Notes: generated from the letters alone by a model not told the origin. A DNA stretch of 64,000 nucleotides from Ephemerocybe angulata (GCA_013368325.1 JAACJK010000109.1:434001-498000), one strand, 5' to 3'; counted from the first letter of the stretch, positions 24,173 to 34,932 are shown. Numbers and translations: made by a program.

Positions 24173-26393
24173 CTATGCAGTTTCAGAGGTGTTGCTACTC
24201 CTGAAGGTAACCGATGTGTGTGATCGAGATTTGAGGTAGCCCTTGGTTGCAACCATGCAAAGCGTCCAGCAGAAAGCCAAGCAAGTAATTGCTACAGCGA
24301 CATTGAGGAACATCATAACATCTATTAGATAGCGACGTCAGTCTTGAACCTCAGCGATAAGAGAAGGAGACATACCGTCACGGCCGCGTCGCATAGCCGC
24401 AATGGTCACTTCTTCAGTGGAGAACATGAAGACCAACCCACCACAAGCAAGGAAGAAACTTCCGAGTGCTTCTGTCGGAGGTCGCGAGGGCAGGATGCTC
24501 TTGGGGGGTCCGAGCCAAAGGAAGAAATAGGTGAAGCATCTAAGTACTGAAAAGGCAACTAAAAGATTTCCCCAAAGCCTGTGAATTTCGACTTGGAAAA
24601 GGTAGGTTTGGAAGTGCGCAGCCATTGCAGCACCAGTGACGCCGATAACCAGGGCAGGGAAGGGGTTGAAGCTCGCCAGGTAGCTAGGAGGCTCGGTCAC
24701 AGCATCACGAGGGATATTTGAAGTACTGGCGACAGACGAAAAGGTCGACGACGCCAACCATCTCCGCACGCGCTTCGATTCGATACCCATGCCGACGAGA
24801 CCCGCGAACCAGAACATAACCTGCAAAGGTTGTTTAGAACGCGACATCGTGGGTCGAGTACGGAAAACTTACAGCGATGCTGATGTGCTGCACTTGCTTT
24901 GTCGTAAAAGGGTCTCCAGGAGCTGCACCAAAACGTTCCATCCAGGTGTTGGTGATGCCGTAGAGGAAAATGACGAAGGACTCGGTCCATTCAGCGCTAT
25001 ACTTGGATTCAGAAGGCGCGCGATTCCATGCCCAGCCGAGCTCAGCGAACGATCCAAGGAAGCGAGCGAAGGTAAGGAGTCCATAGCACCAAAAGATACC
25101 ACCCTTGATGAGATGTGCGAGACAGCCGTTGACCCAGTTTTGACGACAGCCACCTGGGATTACGGATTAGCTTCCCAGATCATAATTTTCACTGTTGATC
25201 CTCACCTGTATACACGACTATGCCAGTCAAAACCATGGCGAAGCCAGCCACAACCAACGTCCTTTCCACGATAGCGAAGGCGGTTTGTCCAATCCACTTT
25301 GCCCACGCCTTGGGCGTCATTGGACCTTGCTTCGTCGCTTCATTGAGGGTGTCGGAGGAATGGGATCTGTGGTTCCCAAACAATGTCCTTTCAGACACTG
25401 TTGAGCCTCGGCTCTGGTGCCGGTGGACCTCGTTGGCCCACTGTTCGGTGCCGTCTGCAAGTTCGCTCGAGTCATGCGAGTTGCGTCCAAGCTTAGCAAT
25501 CTCGTATTCCTCGGGGTCTTCGACAATCAGGCCGGTGTACTCGGGACCTTGGAGTTGGACATCGTCGGCCTGGTTGAGGATAACATATCGCCAAAATTGT
25601 CGGACGGTCTTAGTGTCGGACTTAAAGAAAGTGACAAGACGGGTCACACCAGCAACGATATCGACGGCCGAGAGACAAAGGGCCACGAAGAGGAAGAAAT
25701 ATCCCTGCTTTCCATGAACCGAGCCTGGACAGGGATTCGTCAGCTTCCGGAGACAAACGGAGGCAAAAAACACGGCGTTCTAACCTTGATACCTAATTAT
25801 AGAACGCGATCAGTAATGACGACGCGTGAGTGATCGGCTCGCACTCACATATTCGGCGTCATCTTCTTGTACAACCCGGCGGAGGAGACGCCAAGGGCGG
25901 CAAGACCGTAGAAAGCGAGCATAGACACGCCGTGCGCGGGATGGCGGACAGAACGGAGAATAATACCTGGGCGAGGGAGCCATTAGGCCTGGTAAGTTAT
26001 GGGATGTAGAGAGGGCGCACCTATGGGAAGAGCACCGAAGAAGGCGAGGGACATGAATACGATGTGTGCCATCATGAGGCCCGGGTGCCTCTTTGCGGTG
26101 AGATCCCCTTCTCCCTCCCAGTCGAAGGAGTAGTACGATGGCGGGGTGGGCTCGTGCGACATGGCGATCTCAGTCTCGTTGAGAACGATGATAGGTTGCG
26201 CGTGGGGGTTGTGTCCATGGCCGTGTCCGCCTCCATGACCATGATCTCCATCTCTAGTCCAGAGTGCCCTGTCGGCGAGGGTGGCGGTGAAAGGATCGCG
26301 AGCGGCTATTGAAGGAGAGGCAGCTGCCGAGGAGCCAGACGAGACAAGGAGAGCGAGGAGCAGTCCTGCGGCGGTGGGGAGGGAGGCACGCAT
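24173..26393 (-). CDS. YTP1-like multi-pass membrane protein
   Basis: Membrane protein of the fungal YTP1-like family (DUF2427 followed by a YTP1 C-terminal region), function unknown. A signal peptide (MRASLPTAAGLLLALLVSSG) is followed by a His/Gly repeat (HGHGGGHGHGHNPHAQ) that could bind metal, then HPGLMMAHIVFMSLAFFGAL and about ten further hydrophobic helices, including YFFLFVALCLSAVDIVAGV, ERTLVVAGFAMVLTGIVVYT, GGIFWCYGLLTFARF, SIAVMFWFAGLVGMGIESKR and LLVAFSVLRCFTYFFLWLG. A hydrophilic Ser-rich loop of about 80 residues sits in the middle. It ends SNTSETA at 24173-24175. At least six introns. The head-region His cluster is notable and not a general family feature known to me. Confidence 0.8.
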
Positions 26394-27138
26394 AGCGGCG
26401 AGGTGGGCGAATCAAGGAGCGACGCGATTTCTGCAGGCCCAATTTATGGCTGCAGGTGAAGGGACAAAATGGGCAAAAGATTCTAGATCTCGGAAGTTCT
26501 TGGAAAGCGGGCAGCATACAAGAAGGAGATTTGACTCAGATTCCCTGACAAATATCAGACCTCCCGACGACTTGACCGATTTCGCCATCCATTTGTGGAC
26601 ATCACCCCGCCCATGGCCGGAGAATTCGTCTGTTTAGATTAGGAGATCGAGGCCAAAGGCGTCCATAGGGGGTAATTGAGGGCCAATTCGCATGTTTGCG
26701 TCCTCATCGTACCCGGTGCTGTACACCCTTTATCGCGATCTCAATTAGAACCGTGGCCTTGGTCTAGAATATTCGACAAGTCCTCCTGCCTTAGATCCTG
26801 GTCCATCCTGGTGAGCGTTGGGGAGAAGCCTGACATTTAGCTAATTACGTGAGCAGGGTGCCTTGACCAGCTTCGTGATCCGAGTCCGAGGACTGCTTCT
26901 TCCGGAACTCGCCAAGCGCCCGCTCTCCCTCGTTCTGGACTTTGATTCCACCTGCATCCGCCTCTAATTTGTGCCGCAGGTTTTCATAGTTTGCCTCCTT
27001 CGCCTCTACAACCCGTAGCCGCCCGCTCAACCCAAGTTCAACCCGCCTCGTCCAACCGAGAAGGAACCTCATATACCAGCCGGGACTCCCGGAGCATGGC
27101 GCTGTGATTTATCACCCCACTCCAACCCATGGTCAAGG
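26394..27138. other. Upstream region of the YTP1-like gene
   Basis: About 745 bp without a supported gene. Open frames here are short and lack family features. The MITE begins at its right end. Confidence 0.35.
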
Positions 27139-27296
27139 TACAGTCGTGGACAAGCAAAGTGTGCAAATTTGATGACACACCTTGATTCTCTCCCAAAGTG
27201 CGGGAATCGACGTATCTCATTTAGGTGAGTCTCCTGGCAAGATTTGAGCGCTTTCTGAGCAAAACTGGGGGAGAAAATGATGAATTACTCATAGGC

Positions 27297-27430
27297 GGTC
27301 CAAAAATCTTGTCCACCCCCCAAATCTGCATGTAAAATCACGAGAAAGTGTGCAATCGACTCCTTTTGAAAATGCAAGTCTGATCCCAAAGTTTTAGAAG
27401 GATTCAACGAGCCGTTTTGGCACAATTAAA
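27297..27430 (+). repeat. Diverged direct repeat A within the MITE
   Basis: Begins TTGTCCACCCCCCAAA a few bases in (27309) and ends around ATTCAACGAGCCGT. By eye, it matches repeat B in order and spacing, at well under full identity. Confidence 0.55.
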
Positions 27431-27645
27431 TGATTAAAATCGACCAAAAAGGGGAATTTCGGGCTTGGCAACCCCAGAGTCGGGTGCATTTCACGAGGCG
27501 CAGATGGTCAAAAAGGTGATTCTTGGGAATTCAGGTCAATATGGGCCAATACTGCAACTTTTCTGTCCCCACCCTGTTCGGGTCCACTTTCGGCCCTCCC
27601 ATGACCAAAATTTGGGGGGCCTCAGCGCCCAAAAATGCCGAAAAA

Positions 27646-27775
27646 TTGGGCCAAAATGTTGTCCACCCCCCAAAAAGCTATGGAAAAACTTCGGAGATGT
27701 GTTTTTTGAACGCTTTCGCAAATCTGAGTTTGTTCCCAAAAAATCTTAGCATTCCAACGAGCGGTCCGTGAGAAA
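27646..27775 (+). repeat. Diverged direct repeat B within the MITE
   Basis: Begins near TTGTCCACCCCCCAAA (27659) and ends around ATTCCAACGAGCGGT, just before the right terminal inverted repeat. It is about 350 bp downstream of repeat A. Confidence 0.55.
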
Positions 27776-27809
27776 CCCAACTTGTCGAGTTTGGTTGTCC
27801 ACGACTGTA

Positions 27810-29670
27810 GATAAGCTGAATACACAAACCGTGTGCTACTCTGGTCCAGCATCCTTGAATTGGAATATTCGGTACATTTGAAACACGGTAGGGCTTCCTA
27901 AATGGAAACGTTTTTGCCGAGTCTATTCCTGCTCCCTGGATTCTCAAGGATGTCGACTGCGTGTTCTTGCGTCCTCGCTTTCCGGAGGAAAACAGAGCGG
28001 TCAGATCGCGGGGTGATCAGCTTTACGAGGGGTTACTGGAGTGCATGCCGTACAACCAACTTAAGCAGTAGACAACAGCTGATGTCGGTGAAGCACAGCT
28101 CGAGGCAAATTCGAATTTCGAGTAGTTCGCGAAGGTCTAGTTTCCTCGAGGCTGAGTCGCGTCCAACCCACACCGGAGACGGTATTAGTGTACAGATAGC
28201 ACGTCCTCGCTACCCGGATCTCTTACCGCAGGATGCGCAGTTGCTCTGTCCAAGTCGTCGGCGTCCTAGCCACCCAGCCATTTGTCAACACCCAACCAGC
28301 GACGCTGAACATTGTCCTATGTGCCGTCAGAGCTGCGGCGAGCTTGCGCAGCACTATTCACCGCAGACATCAGTGGAGGGCCCTGTTCTCCACCGTAAGC
28401 TATATATAATAATTATAGCCCTAAGCCAGTTCTAATGGTCACCGCGATCATCGCCACAACTATCGCTCTCGGACATGCACTCCGGAGAGCGTTCATTTTG
28501 CAATGACAATGCTTGGAGAAAACAAGCGAAAAGCCCGCTCGAGCGTTCGAGTTCCCCGACGAGTTCCGTATGTTGGCGTCTGAGCGGCAGATCTACACGT
28601 CCACAAGGCGTAAACCACATCGATGCAAGAATGGAAATCGTCTACAGACGCCCAACACCCGATGGCCCCGACCTCTGATTCCTCGCAGATCTATGATGCG
28701 CGCATCGATGAGATGATGCACCATGGGCGCTTATGGGCGGCTAAAACGACGCCGCGTGAGCTCAACGTCCCAATGGGGTCGGGCTCGGCCTCATCAGTCC
28801 CTGCTGTGGCGCAGCGCCCGTGGTCGGATGCAGAATCCTTCTCTGATCATCATCGCCCAAGGTAACGCCTTTCAATTTCAAATGGCAGCCAACGGATTAA
28901 AGCGACCCCACCTTCACGGCGAATCCTACTGTATCATTCTGTATGGGTGGCATTGACCCTGGAAAATCTCCCATATGCTTTCCCTCTGACTTTCGTCTGC
29001 TCCAGCTGTACCTTTCCATCCCAGACGTCCCTAAAGCGCTCCTTCCTCCTCACTAGGGGCCCGAGAGAAACCTGGATTCCCAGAGACCATACCAATGAAT
29101 CCAGGTCAGCAGCGTCTTGGACGACATGTAAGCATTCCTCACTGTATGAATTGGCTGTCCTTCGCAACGGCCGTCTTCCTGTGGAGTGGCGGAGGTCGTT
29201 GCTGGGTTCTGTTGCTGGACCCTGTGCGTTCAACAGTGCGGCGGCGACAGTTGGGTAACTTGCGTTGTTAGCCAGTGACATCCAGGCAGGGGTCAGGTAC
29301 TATACGGTGAGAAGACTAAACACTTCTCCTGGGCAGTTATACTAATGGATAAGGGACAACGCGACATTGCGTTCGAAGGTTCTTGAAATGAAAAAGATGC
29401 ATACTGTCACCTGTGTCAACACACGCAAGCCGAGCATGTACAGTACTTCAGAAGGTCATACACATAAGATCATTACCAGCTCTCCAGGAGAAAGACGAAG
29501 GACAGAGGGACATATACAACGAGCGTCGAGCCCACAAACTTAGAAAGTAAAGGTAGGGGAGGAAGCCCAAAAACAAACGGGCGGAACGGCGGTATGAAGG
29601 GACACTATGATGATGATGGGGAAGCTGGAAGTTCAATTCAATTTGACGGGGAAGGTGGGATGGGTGATAG
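27810..29670. other. Gene-poor region after the MITE
   Basis: About 1.9 kb in which I can support no gene. Open frames of 60-177 codons occur on both strands (for example plus 27902-28435 with a Cys-containing tail, plus 28623-28865, minus 28934-29281), but none carries a recognisable domain or joins to a neighbour through convincing splice sites. It may hold a decayed gene, a non-coding RNA or an undetected species-specific gene. The last 200 bp are the 3' region of the gene ending at 29671. Confidence 0.35.
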
Positions 29671-30821
29671 CTAACGGTTGTAACCGTTGTATGGTTGGGT
29701 GTTGTAGGTTTGGGATGGGAGGGCGTACTTGCGCGTATAGTCGCCAGAATCCGCTGTGGGGTTGAAGGCTACGTTCCCAGGGCGCTGCAAGCTCCCGTTA
29801 CGCTGAGGGCCGTAGTCGGAGTAGGGAGCTGCATTCCTGTAGTCGGGCTGGCTGTCGGCATTCATCGTTGCGGCATACCCGTTTCCAGCGTAGTGATCAA
29901 GGCTGCTGTTTGACCTGCCCTTCTCAACAGAGCTGAGGGAACGGATGTCGCTGTCTGAGCGACGATAATTACCGACCGCATCTGGGTCGAAGGAGATGAT
30001 GTCCTTCTCAAGCTTTGCAATGCGTCGGCGCTTGCGCATCGCGAACCAGATGATGAAGAGGATAAGGACTAGTCCCACAAATCCAGAGATACCGAAGGTA
30101 ACCCCTGCGGCGACCTTGTTGTCGAGGAATGAGCTCTTGGCGCCACCGACCTGGCTGGGAGTCGAGGACTGCTGCCCAGCATTGGACACTGTTTGGCTTA
30201 CGAACGTTGTCGACGTCGTGGGCCTCTCGGTAACTGTGCTCGTAACGTCAGGGGCCTGTGTTGTGACCAAGATGCCTCCAGCGGTTGTCGACGTTGTTGT
30301 CGGCGTCGAGCTAGTAGTGGTACTGGTACTAGTGCTCGTGCTCGTAGTTGTTGTATCCGTTGGTTTCCTGAAAAGTAATGAGCTCGAGGCCTCTAAAGGC
30401 GATCTGTGAACGTACGCATCCCCTGCCTGGGTGGTAGTCGTTGACGTGCCACTGATCGAATGCAGTCAGCCATCTCCTCAAAGTAGTCCTTGCGCTAGGG
30501 TACCTACGTTGTTGTTGCCGACGATTTGGTGGTTTCGGTCGCCGCTGTGGTGGTGGTCTTCGACGTGACTGGTGTTGACGAGGTCGTCGCGGTCGACTTA
30601 CTTGAATTGTCGAGGTTTGTCAGAAAGCGCCCATAATAACAGTGTGTTATCACAACTTACGTTGGAAGGAGGGTAGGGAGGGGGATCGTGATTCCTCCAC
30701 CTGTATATTTGGGCGATAGTCAGCCCTCGCTTCCTCCCCACTTCGGGTTCTACACACCCTTGGTGTCCTCGAGCAATTGCCTGCGGATAAGACGGCCCAT
30801 GAAGGCGTTTACGCGGTCCAT
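29671..30821 (-). CDS. Ser/Thr-rich single-pass membrane protein (Mid2-like plan)
   Basis: Surface protein with a long O-glycosylation-type ectodomain. Spliced exons give a Thr/Ser run (TSKTTTTAATETTKSSATTT; DTTTTSTSTSTSTTTSS), a short stalk, one transmembrane helix (AAGVTFGISGFVGLVLILFI) followed by the stop-transfer RKRRR, and a cytosolic tail of about 120 residues rich in Ser, Tyr and Asn ending YNTQPYNGYNR. This plan is that of fungal wall-stress sensors and similar anchors, although no WSC domain is present. The start at 30819-30821 (MDRVNAFMGRLIRRQLLEDT) is the best in-phase solution after an intron ending just before GGITIPLPTLLPT. It has no classical signal peptide, so the 5' exon is uncertain. 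Confidence 0.6.
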
Positions 30822-31332
30822 CGAGGACGAAGGCGAGATGATTAATGAGCGGGGGTTAATGAGTGGACGTTGGAGAGTGAGCGCGATATCGACTGAATTC
30901 TGAAGGAAACTGGAAAACAAAGCAGGACCGAGGAGCAATCCAGTTGCTGTAGTGGAAGGGCAAGAAGAACCACTGCAGTGATATCCCATTCCCACCCCAC
31001 GGATGTTGAAACACTGGTTGTGACGGCTGTCCCACATTCATCGTGTAGAGCATGCTTGTGCTCCATTGGGGCCCGAAGCCCGTTGGCAGGCCAACTTACT
31101 GCTTTTCGGAGAACAGGGCACGCTGGGATTCACAACGAACAACGCTAGTTCTTTCTAGGCATCCTCGACTCCAGCAGCAAGCGTTAGAATTCCAATGGTA
31201 TTATCGCTACAGATATCCTATTACACCGGGGATTACAGTGATGTTAAGGGTGCAATTGTGGTAGAAATCACCGAACCAAGAAACAAAAAAGATCCCGGTG
31301 GCAGACTGAGATCGGGTATCACATTAACCTAG
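30822..31332. other. Upstream region of the Mid2-like gene / 3' side of PKAR
   Basis: About 510 bp. Minus-strand frames overlapping 30842-31066 stay open but read as unrelated sequence in all three frames. No gene supported. An undetected 5' exon of the Mid2-like gene could lie here. Confidence 0.35.
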
Positions 31333-32865
31333 TTACGGGAGTCGTAACTGCAGTCTACCATAGCTCTCACCAGCCTTCCTCTCCATGATCTCGCGAAGAG
31401 GACCGAGCAGACGGGTGAACGCAGACTCATTCAACGCCGCAACCTTGAGTTTTGGTTGAGAAGGATCAGACCGATGGACGGCGCTGACGGTGGCAGCACG
31501 GGGCGCCGCTCTCAGCAACGACAGTTCTACATAGAAAGTTAGACATGCATACCAGTTGCAGCAGGATAAGACCATACCTCCAAAGTAGTCGCCCTTCTTA
31601 AGATGTCCGACTTTGAACTCCTCCGGCTCCCCGTCCTCCTTTATGTGCTGCTTGGTTGCGATGGCCTCACCCTCTTCCACAAAGAAGAACGTATCACCAA
31701 GTTCGCCTTGCTTGACCACCGCCTCACCATCCTGGTAAGAGCTGCTCACGAGGGCATCGGCGATCTTGCTTCTCTCTGCGGCGTCCAGCGACGAGAGAAG
31801 AGGGACGGTTGCCAGGAAGTGCTCGTACATTGTCCGTCGTCGGTGAGCAGCCTTCAGGATGATCGTCCTAAACGTAATGCGATCCAAGGCCCACAGGGTC
31901 GAGGGCTCAACGGCGAGAACAGATGCTGCTCGAGGATGCCCGTACATCAGGGCCAACTCCCCAAAGGATCCTCCGGCCTTGCACTCCATCACCAGCCTGC
32001 CCAACTCAGGGTGGTACTTGGGCTGGGTGAACTTGTCGTCGGAGTTCGTCAAGATATTGGGCTGGGCAAGCCACTGGGGCGGAAGAGGCTCCGGGCGAAT
32101 GTAGCAGTTCATCTGCCCTCCTTCCACGACATAGAAATACTCTCCCACATCTCCCTGGCGGATCACCACCTCGTTGTGAACGACCTTCCGCTCCTGCATC
32201 GCATCTAGCACGCCCTTCTCCTGTTCTTCGTCTAGATCCCGGAAGATGAAGTTGTTTCGAATCGCAGCCTTGATGCGTTGCAGTTGCCCCGACGACTTGG
32301 GATATACGGGCAAGATTTCGTCGATGCCGCTGTCGACCGCAATCGACTCTGCAGACACAGAGGTACGTCGCGCAAAAATGGCAGAGGTAGGCGCCATAAG
32401 GTAGTCTGGACCATTGCTGAAGGGTGTCTGAGCGGATCCGTCGAAAGAAGCAAAGGGGTTGACCGTGGTCAGCGGAGACGTTGGAGGAAGTTCATTCTGG
32501 TTGAAGCGGAAGGATGGAGGGGTTCGATCGCCGGTGAGGAGTGCGTTTCCTGGTACATTGAGGGTACCAAATGGACTCTGAGCAATGCTATCTCTGTGAG
32601 AGACGCTGTCCCGGAAGGACGACGAGGGTCTCTTGAAGGGTGAAGCTGGTGGGGGTAGGCTGGAGGGATTTAGGGGCACATCCGTATGGAGTTCGGTGGG
32701 CACCGATATCGAGGGCGATCTCTGTCCGAGAGCGTCTCGAGATCGTGCTCTCTGCTCTTCCAGACGTTGCTGAAACCAATTCGCGCAGAACTGGAGAGCA
32801 TCCTTGGGTTGAGCGCGTTGTACATCGCGAGTGAGGTCCGCGACCAACGAATCGAACGTGGACAT
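31333..32865 (-). CDS. cAMP-dependent protein kinase regulatory subunit
   Basis: Holds the PKA catalytic subunit inactive until cAMP binds (yeast BCY1 equivalent). N-terminal dimerisation/docking segment (LVADLTRDVQRAQPKDALQF), a long Ser/Pro-rich linker, inhibitory site RRTSVS (Ser at the phospho-acceptor position, as in type II R subunits), then two cyclic-nucleotide domains with phosphate-binding cassettes FGELALMYGHPRAASV and, after splicing, FGELSLLRAAPRAATV. Both contain the Glu and Arg needed for cAMP binding. One 51-nt intron (31527-31577) sits exactly inside the second cassette at FG/E and has no stop codon and a length divisible by three. Start ATG at 32863-32865 (MSTFDSLVADL). About 490 residues after splicing. 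Confidence 0.97.
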   Translation of the reverse strand: MSTFDSLVADLTRDVQRAQPKDALQFCANWFQQRLEEQRARSRDALGQRSPSISVPTELHTDVPLNPSSLPPPASPFKRPSSSFRDSVSHRDSIAQSPFGTLNVPGNALLTGDRTPPSFRFNQNELPPTSPLTTVNPFASFDGSAQTPFSNGPDYLMAPTSAIFARRTSVSAESIAVDSGIDEILPVYPKSSGQLQRIKAAIRNNFIFRDLDEEQEKGVLDAMQERKVVHNEVVIRQGDVGEYFYVVEGGQMNCYIRPEPLPPQWLAQPNILTNSDDKFTQPKYHPELGRLVMECKAGGSFGELALMYGHPRAASVLAVEPSTLWALDRITFRTIILKAAHRRRTMYEHFLATVPLLSSLDAAERSKIADALVSSSYQDGEAVVKQGELGDTFFFVEEGEAIATKQHIKEDGEPEEFKVGHLKKGDYFGGMVLSCCNWYACLTFYVELSLLRAAPRAATVSAVHRSDPSQPKLKVAALNESAFTRLLGPLREIMERKAGESYGRLQLRLP

Positions 32866-33198
32866 CAAGATCCCAAGAACTGCACTATTGTTGTTGGTTG
32901 GGTTTCGGGGAGGGAATGTAGCGGATACTGGAAAAAGAGGGAAGGGGTTAAAGGAAAGCAGATATGAGCAGGGAGGAAGATGGGAAATATAAGGACGTCC
33001 TTTTCAGTCGTCACAACTGCATTTGGCATCACGTGTGAACCTTTGAATTCCGCTCTTTCTCGAAGTTCCTTTCTACTATCCCTAGGACTGCCACAACTCG
33101 CTTTGTACTCAATCCTCAGCTCCAAAGGACAAAAGACGAATGCACAGGTGTGATTTAGAGTTATCCATCCGAAGAACAAAGGTAAGTAGAAGAGATAA
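32866..33198. other. Intergenic region between PKAR and the UBL gene
   Basis: About 330 bp: promoter of PKAR and 3' region of the next minus-strand gene. Contains a CACGTG hexamer at about 33030. No gene supported. Confidence 0.4.
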
Positions 33199-34932
33199 TT
33201 AGTCTAAATCGTCAACCCACTCCTCTGCAAGAGCACGAGCAATATACCGTCGGATCCACAATGGCCGACGAGCTTGTCGCTCCCGAAGCTGCTGCCTAGT
33301 CTCGGCTGTCCTTCTATCCTCTTCCGTCTCTTCCTCGTCCGGCCCCCGCGCCGGAGGGTCCCGCGCCATGTTCGCCTCCATCCGGATGGGACCTTCCCTC
33401 CTTCGCAGAGCTGCTCTCCTGCGATCCCAGACAGCTGGGTGAAGCGTTGCAAATAACAAACCAAGGAACGTCACCAGTTTGTGACCGATGCCCGGCTCGG
33501 GAGCAGGGACTAGATGTGACTGGTCGATGATGATTTGCTCTTCTTGGAGGTTAAGGTTGGCAAGAGTATCCAGTACTGCCCCGGCTTGTGCGTCCAGCTG
33601 CCTTGCGCCTAAACCAAGTGGACCTTGTTCATTGCCAGCAAGTGGCGCCGCACCTGCTCTACCCTGGGCGACATTGTTGTTCACTGCTCCAGGAGGGGCC
33701 GGGTTATTGATATTGGGTTGTTGGCGGTCGGGATTGAGGTTGTTAAGGTCAATACGCTGGACACGGACACGAAGCAAGCCGTTTCTGATGGGTTGCCACA
33801 TCTCGTATAGCATCCATGCTAGAATGAGGACACCGAATATGGGTTTGCGGGCCGGTGCAACGAAGTAGAGCAGGAGCACTGTCCGGAACACAAGCAAGAG
33901 AACCGGCATTAAAAGTGGGCGAAGTGGGATTTCTCGAAGCTGGGGACGGATGTCATTCTGGTTCTGGTTTGGGTTCTGATTCGGCGCAACTCTAAGCTGC
34001 GGGAGTCCAAGCTGCTGAAGTAGCTGATTGACCTCCGGACTCATGACGGTGATCGGCGCGCTCGGACGAGTGATGGTTGAGGATGAAACGCTGAGATTTA
34101 ACAAGGAGAATGTGTAGGAAAGGGTGGAGAGCGCATGTATCTGGACCGGGGTGGCAGTGGCATTGTTGTCAACGAGGGATAGATAGCGCTGGCCGCTACA
34201 AGAACAGTGGATAAGAAGATGAGTATCACGGAGTGAAAGCGCAGTGAAGGCATACCCAATAACGGTAGGTTCGTATGATAGTCCGCCAGGCTGTGATGGC
34301 GGGTAAGCCTCGTCGAGAACCGCAGGCCAAATCCACCCAACCCGCTCGATAGACGTCTTGGCAGCATCTCTCAACTCATCGTTCGCTTCGTATGGTGGGG
34401 CGGCACCTGTCATCAAGGCCTGTATAGCACTTTGGTGCTTGAGCGCAATGAAAGGTATAGGCTGATAAGAAGCTGCCCGTGGAGCTATCGAGGGAATTTC
34501 GAGAGGAAAGAGCATCCGGCTGGGAGTAGGAGGGAAGTAGCTGGTAGCTGGAGGTGACATTGGTAGAGAAGGAAGATCGTCCTGGGCTGGGGTTTCTGGG
34601 GTAGGAACTTCGGGAGGCTGCCCTTCCCAGGCAGAAGGGTGCACTGCTAGGTGCAGGATGCGAGAATCCGTAGAAGACTGGTATAACGTGAGTACAGTCC
34701 AAAGGAGATACAGCAACGATAGAGAGCACACCTTCCAGAGATCCTCAACCTTTTCCTCGTTTGCTAGATTCCGTCCGCGCCAGATGAGCCGCTGACCGTC
34801 AATCCGTGGTTGGCCCGGACACGTCTTCGATATCTCCTCCTTCACTTGGCGAACATCGCTTGTCCCCGAAACATGTATGTTAAATGAATGTGAGTATGCC
34901 GGTAGCTCGATACGAAGGTCAAGGTTGGACAT
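33199..34932 (-). CDS. Ubiquitin-like domain ER membrane protein (USA1/HERP-like)
   Basis: Probable ERAD scaffold that links ubiquitin ligase and derlin components in the ER membrane. Residues 1-70 are a ubiquitin-like fold (DLRIELPAYSHSFNIHVSGT, VKEEISKTC, IDGQRLIWRGRNL). A Pro-rich region follows, then a hydrophobic block of probable membrane segments (RPLLMPVLLLVFRTVLLLYF, GVLILAWMLYEMWQPI), an Asn/Pro linker and a C-terminal hydrophobic stretch (LVTFLGLLFATLHPAVWDRR) before a very basic/acidic tail ending EEWVDDLD. This order matches USA1/HERPUD proteins; sequence identity to them was not tested. Both introns (34678-34731, 54 nt; 34196-34255, 60 nt) are divisible by three and free of stops. 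Start ATG at 34930-34932, where the ubiquitin-like fold begins, rather than an upstream in-frame codon. Confidence 0.65.
   Translation of the reverse strand: MSNLDLRIELPAYSHSFNIHVSGTSDVRQVKEEISKTCPGQPRIDGQRLIWRGRNLANEEKVEDLWKVCSLSLLYLLWTVLTLYQSSTDSRILHLAVHPSAWEGQPPEVPTPETPAQDDLPSLPMSPPATSYFPPTPSRMLFPLEIPSIAPRAASYQPIPFIALKHQSAIQALMTGAAPPYEANDELRDAAKTSIERVGWIWPAVLDEAYPPSQPGGLSYEPTVIGYAFTALSLRDTHLLIHCSCSGQRYLSLVDNNATATPVQIHALSTLSYTFSLLNLSVSSSTITRPSAPITVMSPEVNQLLQQLGLPQLRVAPNQNPNQNQNDIRPQLREIPLRPLLMPVLLLVFRTVLLLYFVAPARKPIFGVLILAWMLYEMWQPIRNGLLRVRVQRIDLNNLNPDRQQPNINNPAPPGAVNNNVAQGRAGAAPLAGNEQGPLGLGARQLDAQAGAVLDTLANLNLQEEQIIIDQSHLVPAPEPGIGHKLVTFLGLLFATLHPAVWDRRRAALRRREGPIRMEANMARDPPARGPDEEETEEDRRTAETRQQLRERQARRPLWIRRYIARALAEEWVDDLD

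Larger units (their letters stand above)
27141..27807. mobile_element. Non-autonomous Tc1/mariner-type element (MITE)
   Basis: Starts CAGTCGTGGACAA and ends TTGTCCACGACTG, a perfect 13-bp inverted pair, and both ends abut TA (27139-27140 and 27808-27809), the target duplication of Tc1/mariner transposons. The terminus CAGT..GGACAA is typical of that superfamily. The 667-bp interior has no frame long enough for a transposase and no DDE/D motif, so mobility would need an enzyme from elsewhere. Right-half sequence occurs twice inside as diverged direct repeats. Confidence 0.75.
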
